The notes under the pieces: model-generated
The model's database searches: none
What the model saw: the letters and a program-made list of their open reading frames with translations, nothing else
What the model was told of the DNA's origin: nothing
Position numbers and translations under genes: made by a program
Source: Alloalcanivorax dieselolei B5
Lineage (GTDB): Bacteria > Pseudomonadota > Gammaproteobacteria > Pseudomonadales > Alcanivoracaceae
Assembly: GCF_000300005.1 (NCBI RefSeq)
Contig: NC_018691.1
Span: 372,001 to 436,000, forward strand
Length of the DNA stretch: 64,000 nucleotides
Direction of reading: 5' to 3'
In this document: in pieces, positions 1 through 7,827 of the stretch
Numbering within the stretch: the stretch's first letter is position 1
Layout of the letters: each line of letters begins with the position of its first letter

Positions 1-435
1 ATTCTGGCCACGGATGTTTCTCCCAGGATGCTGGAGATCGCGGAACGGAAAGCTCGTGAGGCGGGAATCGGAAATATCCGCTTCCAGGAGGGGAGTCTGG
101 AGACGCTGGACCTGGCGCCATCCAGCTTTGATGCGGTGCTGGGGTTGAATATCCTCCACTTATTGGAGGACGCCGAGGGCGCGATCCACCGTGTTCATGC
201 CCTGCTTAAGCCTGGAGGGGTCTTTGTCTCCAGTACCGCGCTGGTGGCCGAGATGGCGTTCTATTGACGATGGGTGATTCCTGTCATGCAGCGTCTGGGA
301 TTTGCTCCTCATGTCAGCCCGTTGAGCCAGAAGGGGCTGGTGACGTTGCTGACCAATGCGGGGTTCTACATCGATCACGAATGGCGGGCAACAAGAGAGT
401 CGGTTTTCATCATCGCCGGGAAGCCGTTGATATGA
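1..435 (+). pseudogene. Class I SAM-dependent methyltransferase, 5'-truncated by the window and interrupted by an in-frame TGA
   Basis: The window opens inside a Rossmann-fold methyltransferase. The visible part has the post-motif-I strand (ATDVSPRMLEIAERKA), the acidic motif region (SFDAVLGLNILHLLED) and the motif III loop (LLKPGGVFVSST). At 265-267 a TGA follows AEMAFY. The same frame then continues without interruption to a second TGA at 433-435 and encodes a normal family C-terminus (RWVIPVMQRLGFAPHVSPLS, then a helix and a final beta strand ESVFIIAGKPLI). This is a nonsense change (from TGG or CGA), not a frameshift. The next gene's ATG overlaps the final stop (ATGA), the layout expected of an intact two-gene unit. 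Probably a recent pseudogene; a sequencing error is possible. Confidence 0.75.
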
Positions 436-794
436 ACTACGAGGAATTCAATGCATTTTGCCGCTCCCTGCCCGCGACCTCCCATGTCGTGCAGTGGGGC
501 GGTTCCCATGTCTGGAAGGTCGGAGGCAAGGTTTTCGCTATCGGAGGGTGGCAAAAGGACGGCCAGCCGGCTTTCACTTTCAAGGCTTCGGATCTGAACT
601 TCCATATTCTAAGTGAGGAGCCCGGATTCCGGCCGGCGCCCTATCTGGCTTCCCGCGGCATGAAGTGGATACAGCAATACGATGCTCCCGTCGAGTCGGA
701 TGAGCAGCTCAGGTACTACATCAAGGAATCCCACCGTATTGTTGCCTCGGGACTGACCAAGAAGAAGCAGAGGGAGCTGGGCCTAGCGGAGTAA
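432..794 (+). CDS. MmcQ/YjbR family DNA-binding-like protein
   Basis: A 120-residue protein starting MNYEEFNAFCRSLPATSHVVQWG. This is the MmcQ/YjbR pattern: a short helix, then V.QWG..HVWKVGGKVFAIG, a conserved K-[AS]-S/D-L segment, P[AG]PYLASRGMKWI, and a C-terminal helix around YYIKESHRIVASGLTKK. The fold is a double-wing motif thought to bind DNA, but no precise role is established. The start at 432 is chosen because it overlaps the TGA of the methyltransferase gene as ATGA and gives the usual family length. It is the last intact gene before the IS3 element. Confidence 0.8.
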   Translation: MNYEEFNAFCRSLPATSHVVQWGGSHVWKVGGKVFAIGGWQKDGQPAFTFKASDLNFHILSEEPGFRPAPYLASRGMKWIQQYDAPVESDEQLRYYIKESHRIVASGLTKKKQRELGLAE

Positions 795-809
795 AAAGAG
801 CGGAATCCT

Positions 810-857
810 TTACCCGCCCTGTCGCTCCGATAGCCGTTCTTCCAGCGTGCCCAGGCG
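810..857 (-). pseudogene. Displaced 3' end of the sodium channel gene
   Basis: Read on the minus strand directly across the IS3 element, the channel frame (GAA AAA) continues at 857 with CGC CTG GGC and runs 15 codons (RLGTLEERLSERQGG) to TAA at 810-812. Leucines at heptad spacing continue the coiled coil of the channel's C-terminus. These are therefore the original last codons, now separated from the gene by 1.3 kb of inserted DNA. Confidence 0.85.
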
Positions 858-899
858 TTTTGAACCGCCCCGTGTTACGCGGAGGCTGTTTGGTTTAAG

Positions 900-1751
900 T
901 CAGGCTGCGATGGCGGCCTGACTATTGAGTTGCCTGTAGTAGTTTGCCTCAGCTTCCGCCGGCGGGATATATCCCAGTGGCCCCATCAGTCGCTGATGGT
1001 TGAACCAGGACACCCACTCCAGCGTGGCCAGTTCCACGGATTCCATGGATTTCCAGGGGCCGCGCCGATGGATTACCTCAGCCTTGTAAAGCCCGTTGAT
1101 GGTCTCGGCCAGGGCGTTATCGTAGCTGTCGCCCTTGCTGCCCACCGACGGGTCGATGCCCGCCTCGACCAGACGTTCCGTGTAGCGCACCGACACATAT
1201 TGCGCGCCTCTGTCGGAGTGGTGAATCAAGTTCTCCGAGTCACTGGGCCGGCGGGCGTAAAGCGCCTGCTCCAATGCGTCGAGTACGAAGTCAGTGGTCA
1301 TGGTGCGGCTAACGCGCCAGCCCACGATACATCGCGCGAAAACATCGATAACGAAGGCCACATACAACCAGCCCTGCCAGGTGGAGACGTAGGTAAAGTC
1401 CGAGACCCAGAGCTGATTGGGGCGATCCGCGGTGAACTGGCGGTTGACCCGATCCAGCGGACACGGCAGCGACCGATCCGCAACGGTGGTGCGCACCGTC
1501 TTGCCACGGCCGGCGCCTCGCAAGCCCAGGCGGCGCATGAGCCGCTCCACCGTGCAGCGCGCCACCGGAATGGCTTCCCGGTTCATCTGCTTCCAGACCT
1601 TATCGGCGCCATAGACCCGCAGATTGGTATCCCAGACACGCTCGATGTGCGGAACCAGTTGCTCATCCCGCTTGGCCCGGCCGCTACGCAATTCTGGATG
1701 GCGCTGTCGGGCCGCATGGCGCCGGTAGGCCGAAGGGGCAACCCGCAGCAC
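900..1751 (-). CDS. IS3-family transposase OrfB (DDE catalytic subunit)
   Basis: The catalytic half of the transposase. It has the HTH_21-like region (RVWDTNLRVYGADKVWKQMN), the rve integrase core and a DDE triad: D in QLWVSDFTYV, D in IHHSDRGAQYVS, and E in NALAETINGLYK followed by K/E as usual for IS3. The start given is the first ATG-type start in frame. The frame is open further upstream to a T6 run at 1842-1847, where a -1 slip from orfA would give the fused OrfAB ([13 protein letters not shown]...). Intact, so the element may be mobile. Confidence 0.9.
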   Translation of the reverse strand: MLRVAPSAYRRHAARQRHPELRSGRAKRDEQLVPHIERVWDTNLRVYGADKVWKQMNREAIPVARCTVERLMRRLGLRGAGRGKTVRTTVADRSLPCPLDRVNRQFTADRPNQLWVSDFTYVSTWQGWLYVAFVIDVFARCIVGWRVSRTMTTDFVLDALEQALYARRPSDSENLIHHSDRGAQYVSVRYTERLVEAGIDPSVGSKGDSYDNALAETINGLYKAEVIHRRGPWKSMESVELATLEWVSWFNHQRLMGPLGYIPPAEAEANYYRQLNSQAAIAA

Positions 1752-1804
1752 TCTGCAGATCGGCTCGACCCCGTAGGTATCCCGGTGCTGATCGATGTAG
1801 GCGT

Positions 1805-2128
1805 TCAGGACTTCAGTTTGCGGTCGAGCTCCGCCTGGGCGAAAAAAGCGCTGGCCGTGCGCAGAATGTCATTGGCGCGCCGTAATTCCTTGTTCTCGCG
1901 CTCCAACTCCTTGAGGCGCTGGGCCTCGGCCGTGGTCGTGCCGGGCCGTTCACCCGCATCAACCTCGGCTCGCTTCACCCATTCCAGCAGCGTCTGTGGC
2001 ACGCAGCCAATCTTGGGGGCAATGGACTCTACCGCCGCCCACAGCGACGGGTATTCGCCACGGTGCTCCTGCACCAGACGTACCGCTCGCTCTCGAACCT
2101 CAGGGGAAAACTTATTGGATTTGGTCAT
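1805..2128 (-). CDS. IS3-family transposase OrfA
   Basis: A 107-residue protein with an N-terminal helix-turn-helix ([44 protein letters not shown]) and a C-terminal leucine-zipper-like helix ([30 protein letters not shown]), the standard IS3 OrfA. It binds the terminal repeats. The slippery GCTTTTTTC near its end (T6 at 1842-1847 on the minus strand) allows -1 frameshifting into orfB to make OrfAB, the active transposase; OrfA alone usually acts as a regulator. Confidence 0.92.
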   Translation of the reverse strand: MTKSNKFSPEVRERAVRLVQEHRGEYPSLWAAVESIAPKIGCVPQTLLEWVKRAEVDAGERPGTTTAEAQRLKELERENKELRRANDILRTASAFFAQAELDRKLKS

Positions 2129-2175
2129 GGCTCCATTCTCTCAGATACTGGAGCCTCCTCGATACCCGGGGCGGT

Positions 2176-2970
2176 TCATTTTTCCATTGTCCTCAGAAGG
2201 TCCAGCATCTCCTGCCGTTCATCATGAGCGCGCTGGTTCTCCCGCTCCCTTTCCTCCCGCAGTTCCATGTCGTGCACCTCCTGGGTGGCGTTGACAATGA
2301 TGGCGATGAACAGGTTCAACACCATGAAGCTGGAGATAAGAATGAAGGGGACGAAGAAGATCCAGGCATGGGGGAACTGCTCGATCACCGGACGGGCGAT
2401 CCCCATGGACCAGCTTTCCAGGGTCATGATCTGGAACAGGGTATAGATGCTGGCGCCCAGAGTGCCAAACCATTCCGGGAAAGCCTCGCCGAACAGTTCC
2501 GTACCCATTACCCCGAAGATGTAGAACATCATCAGTAGCAAGGCCGCGGTCCAGCCGATGCCGGGCAGGGAGTGCATAAGGGATTCCACCAGCATGCGCA
2601 GCCGTTTTACCGTGGACAGGAGCCGAAGTACCCGGAGAATGCGAAGGCTGCGCAGAATCGCCAACTGACCGGAAGTGGGAGCCAGGGAGAGGCCGACGAT
2701 GAGAAAATCGAAGAGATTCCAGCCGGAGCGGAAGAAGCGGGGGCCGAAGGCGGTCAGCTTGATCAGGATCTCCGCCACGAACACCGCCAGGATGACACTG
2801 TTGAGCAACGCCAGTAACCCGCCGGCGGCTTCTTTCGCGGTGGCGGAAGTCTCCACCCCCAGCACGATGGCATTGAGGAGGATCAGGCCGGTAATCAGGT
2901 GCCGTACAGGCGGTGACTCGATCCACTCTCCAAGCCGTTGGCGCCAACTTTTCAAAACCAGCGTTGTCAT
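2176..2970 (-). CDS. Bacterial voltage-gated sodium channel (NaChBac/NavAb family), C-terminus cut by an IS
   Basis: A 264-residue inner-membrane channel with S1-S4 voltage sensor, S5-pore-S6 and a cytoplasmic tail. S4 has arginines every third residue (R107, R110, R113, R116 in LAILRSLRILRVLRLL). The selectivity filter TLESWSM (183-189) is identical to NavAb and marks Na+ selectivity. S6 (AWIFFVPFILISSFMVLNLFIAIIV) leads into a charged neck and a coiled coil. The family assembles as homotetramers. Here the last heptads are missing: TGA at 2176-2178 consists of the first three bases of the IS3 end, and 15 original codons lie at 810-857. Transmembrane parts are intact, so the protein may still conduct but with weakened tail assembly. 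Confidence 0.92.
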   Translation of the reverse strand: MTTLVLKSWRQRLGEWIESPPVRHLITGLILLNAIVLGVETSATAKEAAGGLLALLNSVILAVFVAEILIKLTAFGPRFFRSGWNLFDFLIVGLSLAPTSGQLAILRSLRILRVLRLLSTVKRLRMLVESLMHSLPGIGWTAALLLMMFYIFGVMGTELFGEAFPEWFGTLGASIYTLFQIMTLESWSMGIARPVIEQFPHAWIFFVPFILISSFMVLNLFIAIIVNATQEVHDMELREERERENQRAHDERQEMLDLLRTMEK

Positions 2971-3277
2971 GCCTGTCTCCGTTTGAAATCCTCTGGCGCC
3001 GGCTTGGCTGGCGTATTCGGCGCGCAGTATACATGGTGTGAGCGGTGGAGCCGACAGCGGAATAAACCGCTATCTTCCCGGTCGCCCCGGTCCCAAAGGA
3101 ACTCCCGGGTACTAGAGACCAGGGGAGGGAGAAATAATTCCGTTTTAGGGTCGGCTTTGGCGTGTACTCTGCTATCAACATCATGACCGTCGAGCTACGA
3201 CGTCGCTGGGGGAGGCGAGCTCGCTCGCGAATTTCTGTAACATCCATGCTGTAGCAAGCAAGGGATTGAGCCGGGTA
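2971..3277. other. Intergenic region, about 307 bp, no gene seen
   Basis: Lies between the sodium channel start (minus) and the first islet gene (plus), so it should hold both promoters. I see a self-complementary GCGAGCTCGC stretch near 3215 and an AT-rich stretch near 3136-3150, but no convincing promoter pair or small gene. Base composition shifts here from GC-rich to the AT-richer islet. Confidence 0.4.
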
Positions 3278-4105
3278 ATGGACAAGAAAGCCAAGAGAAT
3301 ACTGCTTTCCACCTTTTGGAAGAACGGTTGGATTGACAGAAAGGACAGGGTTCTGACAGGGCCGGACTTCGAGTATGCGAAATCAAAGGGGTTGATGTTT
3401 GATCCGATTTCGATTTCACATGATGACTGCGTGGCTGCCATTGTCAGATTGGTGAACGAGACCCCTGTGGAGGCGGTGGCCAAAGGGTTTGTCAGTAGTC
3501 TGAGTCGTCGCCGTCTGGATTGGCGCTCCGCCCTGTCTTCTTATGTGATTGCCAGGAGCATCCCCGACCATCACTACACTCCTGTTGTCTCCGGAACTCA
3601 CTATGTGGACGGAAAGCCGGCCGCGCACTCTTATGTTTGCGGTATTTGCAAAGACTGCCGGTATGGGGTGATAGGGCATGAGTCTTATGAGGAAAGTGAT
3701 CTTAATGTATTGAATTTCGAGCGGATAAAATGGGGCGGTGTTCGCCATGGTGACATTCTCTACACCCTTTTTGACTTGAGGGAGTTTAAGCGGTGCGAGA
3801 TTCCCGAGCCGACGGCTGATGATGTCGATTGTCTGAACGGCATACTGAGTGTAATTGAAAGCTCCCAGCCCGATGATTATCCAGGTGCACTTGAGAAGCG
3901 GCTGGCCTCGGTTGTAAAGTCCAGCAAGGCGGAGCGGCAGGTTATCATCGAGATTCTGGCAAGCATCGGTGTGTTAAAGCCCGGCAGCTACGACCGGCCG
4001 GTAAAGGGAAGAAACGACTGGGTGTTTGCCGAGTACTGGCGGGGTGAAGATGGCTACTGCCGTCAGGCGGTCGAAGAGTATTTCGGGCCGTACTTGTCGC
4101 GCTGA
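3278..4105 (+). CDS. Hypothetical protein with a CxxCxxC motif
   Basis: A 275-residue protein I do not recognise, soluble, with no signal peptide. C121, C124 and C127 (VCGICKDCRYG) could bind a metal. The central part is aromatic and acidic (YEESDLNVLNFERIKWGGVRHG) and the C-terminus contains a helix-rich KSSKAERQVIIEILASIGVLKPG and NDWVFAEYWRGEDGY. The start at ATG 3278 is preferred; a TTG at 3266 would add four residues. Codon use is AT-richer than in flanking genes, and it heads a run of four orphan genes that includes a SUFU-domain protein. An immunity or other accessory role is conceivable but unproven. Confidence 0.65.
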   Translation: MDKKAKRILLSTFWKNGWIDRKDRVLTGPDFEYAKSKGLMFDPISISHDDCVAAIVRLVNETPVEAVAKGFVSSLSRRRLDWRSALSSYVIARSIPDHHYTPVVSGTHYVDGKPAAHSYVCGICKDCRYGVIGHESYEESDLNVLNFERIKWGGVRHGDILYTLFDLREFKRCEIPEPTADDVDCLNGILSVIESSQPDDYPGALEKRLASVVKSSKAERQVIIEILASIGVLKPGSYDRPVKGRNDWVFAEYWRGEDGYCRQAVEEYFGPYLSR

Positions 4106-4250
4106 CGGGAGCGGACTGTCAAACGACTGATTGGGCCACCTCTTGACCTGCTGGTATTGCCCAGCGAGATTTCAAAAGGATGGCGGTTCCGCGGGGCCGT
4201 TGAGAAGTGATAGGGTGAATTCTTGCCTGCGAGAGTGAAGGACGTGGACC

Positions 4251-5042
4251 ATGAAAAGGATTTTGAAGAAATTGTTCGGTTCGAAATCAGCCATGAAGAG
4301 CGCTGATGGAGCCATTCCAATTAAGAAAACCTCGAAAGATGCCGAGGCTTTTTGGCAGAGTGTCTATGATGCCAGAACGACATACTACGAAGAACATATC
4401 GGATCGTTTCCCGAGGATATACTGAAGCTGCCCAGCATGATCGGGGTTTGGCCAGGTGGTGGGCTTTATGTCATGTCGGCGGACAAGCTGGGGCAGGATC
4501 TGTGGGTGTACACCACTTTTGGCATGACCAATTCGGATATGCCAGCGAATGCTACGATGACGGATTCCGAGGTGGAAACCGATGACCAGGGCCGTGTGGT
4601 GCGCCAGACAGGTATCTTGAAGGCGAAAGAGCAGGCGGAAAGTCCGGGTGGAGCGGCTGGTTATGGCTATGAGATGCTGGTGATCACCAGAGAAAATGTG
4701 GATTGGCCGCTGGGTTTCATGCAATGGACGGTCAATGCCGAGATTCTGAATGATGTGGGTATCCTGAAGCGGGTGGAGGATTATAACGGTCTCACGGTTC
4801 AGGAAATTCAGGTCGCCGAAGGCGACCTTGTCAATGTGCTGATCAGCAAGGCACGGCAGCCTCTGCCTTTGGGAGTCGACCTGCCCAACGGGCGGATGGA
4901 TCTTCTTGTCGCCACCGTTATAACCGATGACGAGATGGAATGGTCCATGGAAAACGGTCGGGATGCGCTGCTGGACAAGTTGATCGCCGCGGGAGTGGGG
5001 CAAGTCAGCGAGCGGGGCAGAAAATCAATCCTGCAGGGATAA
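4251..5042 (+). CDS. Suppressor-of-fused (SUFU) domain protein
   Basis: A 263-residue cytoplasmic protein. Residues about 60-260 match the SUFU layout: LWVYTTFGMTNSDMP, then GYGYEMLVITRENVDWPLGFMQWTV, then GVDLPNGRMDLLVATVITDDEMEWSMENGRDALLDKL. Bacterial SUFU-fold proteins are often immunity proteins paired with polymorphic toxins, but no toxin gene adjoins this one, so any immunity role is inference. The ATG at 4251 follows a GAAGGAC ribosome site. The HD-domain gene starts 7 bp after its stop, suggesting cotranscription. Confidence 0.7.
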   Translation: MKRILKKLFGSKSAMKSADGAIPIKKTSKDAEAFWQSVYDARTTYYEEHIGSFPEDILKLPSMIGVWPGGGLYVMSADKLGQDLWVYTTFGMTNSDMPANATMTDSEVETDDQGRVVRQTGILKAKEQAESPGGAAGYGYEMLVITRENVDWPLGFMQWTVNAEILNDVGILKRVEDYNGLTVQEIQVAEGDLVNVLISKARQPLPLGVDLPNGRMDLLVATVITDDEMEWSMENGRDALLDKLIAAGVGQVSERGRKSILQG

Positions 5043-5049
5043 TGACACG

Positions 5050-5682
5050 ATGCTCGACGAATCAGCGATGAATCCGGACCGCTGGGCCCGACTTATGGCG
5101 CTGTGGGACTTCGGCGAAAATACCGAGACGTATCGCTCCCTGGTGTCTTCCTACTCGGATAAGGGGCGCTACTATCACTCTCGGGAGCATGTTTCCGCCT
5201 GTCTACGGCATCTGGACAGATGTGTTTCGGATATACAGTCCCCCCGCGAAGTGGAGCTGGCCTTATGGTTTCATGATGCCATCTATAAGCCGCTTTCAGG
5301 AAAGAACGAGAAGAAGAGTGCTGACTGGGCAGAATATTTCGTGCTGGAGAATGGAGCATCCAAAGATATCGCCGATAGGGTGCACCGTCTCATTATGGTG
5401 ACCGAGCACAATGCTCCTGCGAAGACGAATGATGAATTGCTGTTAGTGGATATCGATCTGGCTGTATTGGGTGCGGATCCCGCAACTTACCAAGTCTTCG
5501 AAGAAGGAGTGCGCAGCGAATACAATATGGTGCCATGGCCCTTATACCGAAAGAAGAGGGTGGAGGTGCTCAAGGGCTTTCTTGATCGTCCCAGAATCTT
5601 TCAGAACGAGCCTTTCCTGACGGAGCGCGAGCAGCAGGCCAGGAAGAATCTGGCGGCTGCCATATCGAAACTGGGCGGATAA
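5050..5682 (+). CDS. HD-domain protein, predicted metal-dependent phosphohydrolase
   Basis: A 210-residue protein with HD-superfamily metal ligands: H43 and H47 in RYYHSREHV, H75-D76 in LALWFHDAIY, and a later Asp in LLLVDIDLAVLG. This is the COG4339-type family, whose substrate is unknown. A downstream ATG at 5068 is an alternative start. It follows the SUFU gene by 7 bp and precedes the lipoprotein gene by 7 bp, so the three probably form one transcript. Confidence 0.75.
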   Translation: MLDESAMNPDRWARLMALWDFGENTETYRSLVSSYSDKGRYYHSREHVSACLRHLDRCVSDIQSPREVELALWFHDAIYKPLSGKNEKKSADWAEYFVLENGASKDIADRVHRLIMVTEHNAPAKTNDELLLVDIDLAVLGADPATYQVFEEGVRSEYNMVPWPLYRKKRVEVLKGFLDRPRIFQNEPFLTEREQQARKNLAAAISKLGG

Positions 5683-5689
5683 CTAATTT

Positions 5690-6211
5690 TTGGAGGCTAG
5701 GATCAGAATTCTGATATTGATGAGTTGTCTTCTTTTTTTTGGTTGCAGTGTAGTAACCATTGAAGACTATAGAAATCCGGAGACTCATGAGCTTCGGCAA
5801 GCAATTATCTACGGTCGCGGTATCGATAAGCTGGAAAATGAAGTTGTTCTGGTTCCGAATTTCAGGACGTTTACTTCTTCTTTTCCTGTGCGCTACTCGT
5901 CGCTGTTTATCATATCTGAGACGCCGGCTCATGTTGTCATTAAAAGTGTCACGCTGACTGATCCCGCGACGGATCTGAAAAGGACTGTAGAAGTTAATGA
6001 GAGTTTTGAATTGGACAGAGAGTTGAGAGATACGGGGGTTATGTCCCGGAGTGCTGGATTGTTTGGTTCCTTGTCAGAGAGTTATCCTCACTTTGAGGGG
6101 GCGAAGAATTTGGACTTAACTGTAAAAGTATCAATAAATGGCGGGCCGGAGAAATTACATACGTTTTCTTTGGAGCTGGTCGAATACACGGATATGGCCT
6201 GGCCAACCTGA
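5690..6211 (+). CDS. Putative lipoprotein, unknown function
   Basis: The N-terminus reads as a lipoprotein signal: charged MEARIR, hydrophobic ILILMSCLLFFG, then Cys19, followed by a beta-rich exported domain of about 150 residues that I do not recognise. The start is uncertain. TTG 5690 gives a full signal, but GGAGG lies at 5692-5696, inside it, so initiation at a nearby non-ATG codon (ATC 5702 or ATT 5708) is possible; the first ATG (5720) would leave a very short signal. The gene is the most AT-rich in the area, supporting horizontal acquisition. Confidence 0.6.
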   Translation: MEARIRILILMSCLLFFGCSVVTIEDYRNPETHELRQAIIYGRGIDKLENEVVLVPNFRTFTSSFPVRYSSLFIISETPAHVVIKSVTLTDPATDLKRTVEVNESFELDRELRDTGVMSRSAGLFGSLSESYPHFEGAKNLDLTVKVSINGGPEKLHTFSLELVEYTDMAWPT

Positions 6212-6261
6212 TACACAAAGCGGTAAGAAACGGCGTCCCCTGGAAAATAAGAAGGTGAAAA

Positions 6262-6729
6262 ATGCACATTGAGCGTGCGGAAGGTAAAGATCATCGGGTG
6301 TTGATAGGAATCTGGGAGGCGTCCGTCAGGGCCACTCATGACTTTCTTAAGGAAGGCGACATTGAGGCGCTCAGGCCGCTTATACTTGAGCAATACTTTG
6401 ACGCGGTTGAGCTTACCTGTGCCCGGGATGAAACTGGCCAGATTCAAGGCTTCTGTGGCGTGGCCGAAGGGAACATAGAGATGTTGTTCATTGCACCGGA
6501 GGCACGAGGAACCGGTGTCGGGTCTTTACTGGCGGCGCATGCCGTGGAACGGCAAGGCGCGACAAAAGTGGACGTTAATGAACAGAACAAACAGGCTCTG
6601 GGCTTCTATAAGCACATCGGTTTTTCGGTAGTGGGCCGCTCGCCGTTGGATGGGCAGGGTAAGCCCTACCCGCTACTGCATATGGAACTGGTTCAGGGCA
6701 GATCGGGAAAGGCAAGCACACCCGCATGA
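6262..6729 (+). CDS. GNAT N-acetyltransferase, YjaB-like
   Basis: A 155-residue acetyl-CoA-dependent acyltransferase. The N-terminus has the YjaB signature W-E-A-S-V-R-A-T-H-D-F-L. The acetyl-CoA loop is APEARGTGVGSLL (R/Q-x-x-G-x-G/A type), and the C-terminal part VDVNEQNKQALGFYKHIGFSVVGRS followed by GKPYPLLHMEL closely follows E. coli YjaB. Substrate unknown. AAGGTG precedes the ATG. Composition returns to the genome norm here, marking the end of the islet. Confidence 0.88.
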   Translation: MHIERAEGKDHRVLIGIWEASVRATHDFLKEGDIEALRPLILEQYFDAVELTCARDETGQIQGFCGVAEGNIEMLFIAPEARGTGVGSLLAAHAVERQGATKVDVNEQNKQALGFYKHIGFSVVGRSPLDGQGKPYPLLHMELVQGRSGKASTPA

Positions 6730-6753
6730 GGTGTGCTTTGACCGCCCGGAAGC

Positions 6754-7827
6754 CTACTCCGCCCCCAAGTAACGGGTCACCACTCCACGCCATTCTTCAT
6801 CGTTTAAAATACCCAGCAAGGCACGGTCCAATGGCTCGCGCAGCTGGGATCCATTGGCCACGGCAATGGCATAGCTTTCTTCCCGGGCCAACTGGGGCAG
6901 AACCAGTACATCGCTATCCTGGTTCTGGCGCAGCATGTAACGCATCACCGGAGCGTCATAGACCACTGCATCCACCCGGCCTTGTGCCACGCCCTGCATT
7001 ACCTGCTCGATATTCTGATAGGGTCGGTAAGCAATACCCTGATTATCGAGCCAGTGAGATGCGCTGGTGCCGTCGACGGTTCCGACTTTAACTCGTGGCA
7101 GATCCGCGACGCCGGAAACCCGGGTTTGCAGTTGATTGACGGTAACGCTGGAGGCAATGGCGGCGGTAAAGCCGGATATGGTGATGATGCTGGCGAACAT
7201 CCAGATTAAACCGATGGCCCGGCCGGCCGGGGTGACCGGCGCTTTATCACCGTAGCCCACGGTGGTCATGGTAACCGCCGACCACCAGAATCCGCTGCCA
7301 ATGCCTTCACGGATGCTGCCGCCAAATTGTTCGGGATTACGGCGGCGCTCCAACAGCCAGACCGCCAATCCAACCGCCAGCAGCACCAGGACCAGTGCGG
7401 TGACGGCGGAGAGGAACTTCCAGCTGAACAGGCCTTGCAGAGTAGTCAGCCAGCCAGAGGGGCTGCTGGGCGTGGCAATGCCAAGGCCGGCACGGAACAT
7501 GGGCTGGGTGAAGTCCAGTCGCCGTTCCCGGTCGGCGGTCACACTGATGGCCCCAATAGCCACATCGGCCTGGCCGTGTTCCACGGCTTCGAGCATCTCC
7601 GATACGCTTTGGTAAGAGCGCAATTGATAGTCCTGCTCCAGTTGGCCCGCCAGCTGATCCCATAAATCGATGCTGATGCCCGTCCATTTGCCTTCTTCCT
7701 GATAGCTGAACGGGGGCGCTGATTTGACCGCCACGGTAAGTGGTTCGGCGTGCGCCAGGCCGGTGATCAGCAGGCAAAGAAAGGTGATCAAAAGACGTGA
7801 TGGTGGGCTGCGGTCTGCGTATGGCAT
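6754..7827 (-). CDS. Glutamate-receptor-like potassium channel (GluR0 type)
   Basis: A 357-residue exported receptor-channel. A signal peptide (RLLITFLCLLITGLAHA) is followed by lobe 1 of a periplasmic amino-acid-binding fold (PLTVAVKSAPPFSY, then IGAISVTADRERRLDFTQP with the ligand-binding Arg), a membrane helix (about 138-158), a re-entrant pore loop with the K+ filter TVGYGD (189-194), a second helix (about 204-228), and lobe 2 (ADLPRVKVGTVDGTSA to the C-terminus). A pore inserted in a bilobed binding domain is the arrangement of cyanobacterial GluR0. Ligand not predictable. It is divergent from yghU. Confidence 0.9.
   Translation of the reverse strand: MPYADRSPPSRLLITFLCLLITGLAHAEPLTVAVKSAPPFSYQEEGKWTGISIDLWDQLAGQLEQDYQLRSYQSVSEMLEAVEHGQADVAIGAISVTADRERRLDFTQPMFRAGLGIATPSSPSGWLTTLQGLFSWKFLSAVTALVLVLLAVGLAVWLLERRRNPEQFGGSIREGIGSGFWWSAVTMTTVGYGDKAPVTPAGRAIGLIWMFASIITISGFTAAIASSVTVNQLQTRVSGVADLPRVKVGTVDGTSASHWLDNQGIAYRPYQNIEQVMQGVAQGRVDAVVYDAPVMRYMLRQNQDSDVLVLPQLAREESYAIAVANGSQLREPLDRALLGILNDEEWRGVVTRYLGAE

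Larger units (their letters stand above)
861..2178 (-). mobile_element. Complete IS3-family insertion sequence
   Basis: A 1318-bp element. Its terminal inverted repeats begin TGAACCGCCCCG at both ends (861 inward; 2178 inward on the minus strand) and stay similar for about 27 bp, ending in GAGGCT. A 3-bp direct repeat TTT flanks it (858-860 and 2179-2181). It holds orfA and orfB on the minus strand in -1 relation, the IS3 design. The upstream end (left repeat relative to transcription) is at 2178. Short target duplication, ends and frame layout fit the IS3 or IS51 groups; the group is not certain. The insertion lies in the last codons of the sodium channel gene. Confidence 0.93.

Noticed and set aside
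1-435. Selenocysteine or recoded TGA in the methyltransferase
   Set aside because: No SECIS-like hairpin is evident after the TGA, and TGA is an ordinary stop throughout the window.
930-2294. Long plus-strand open frame across the IS element
   Set aside because: It is antisense to the transposase genes and the sodium channel and shows no family features; a shadow of GC-rich coding DNA.
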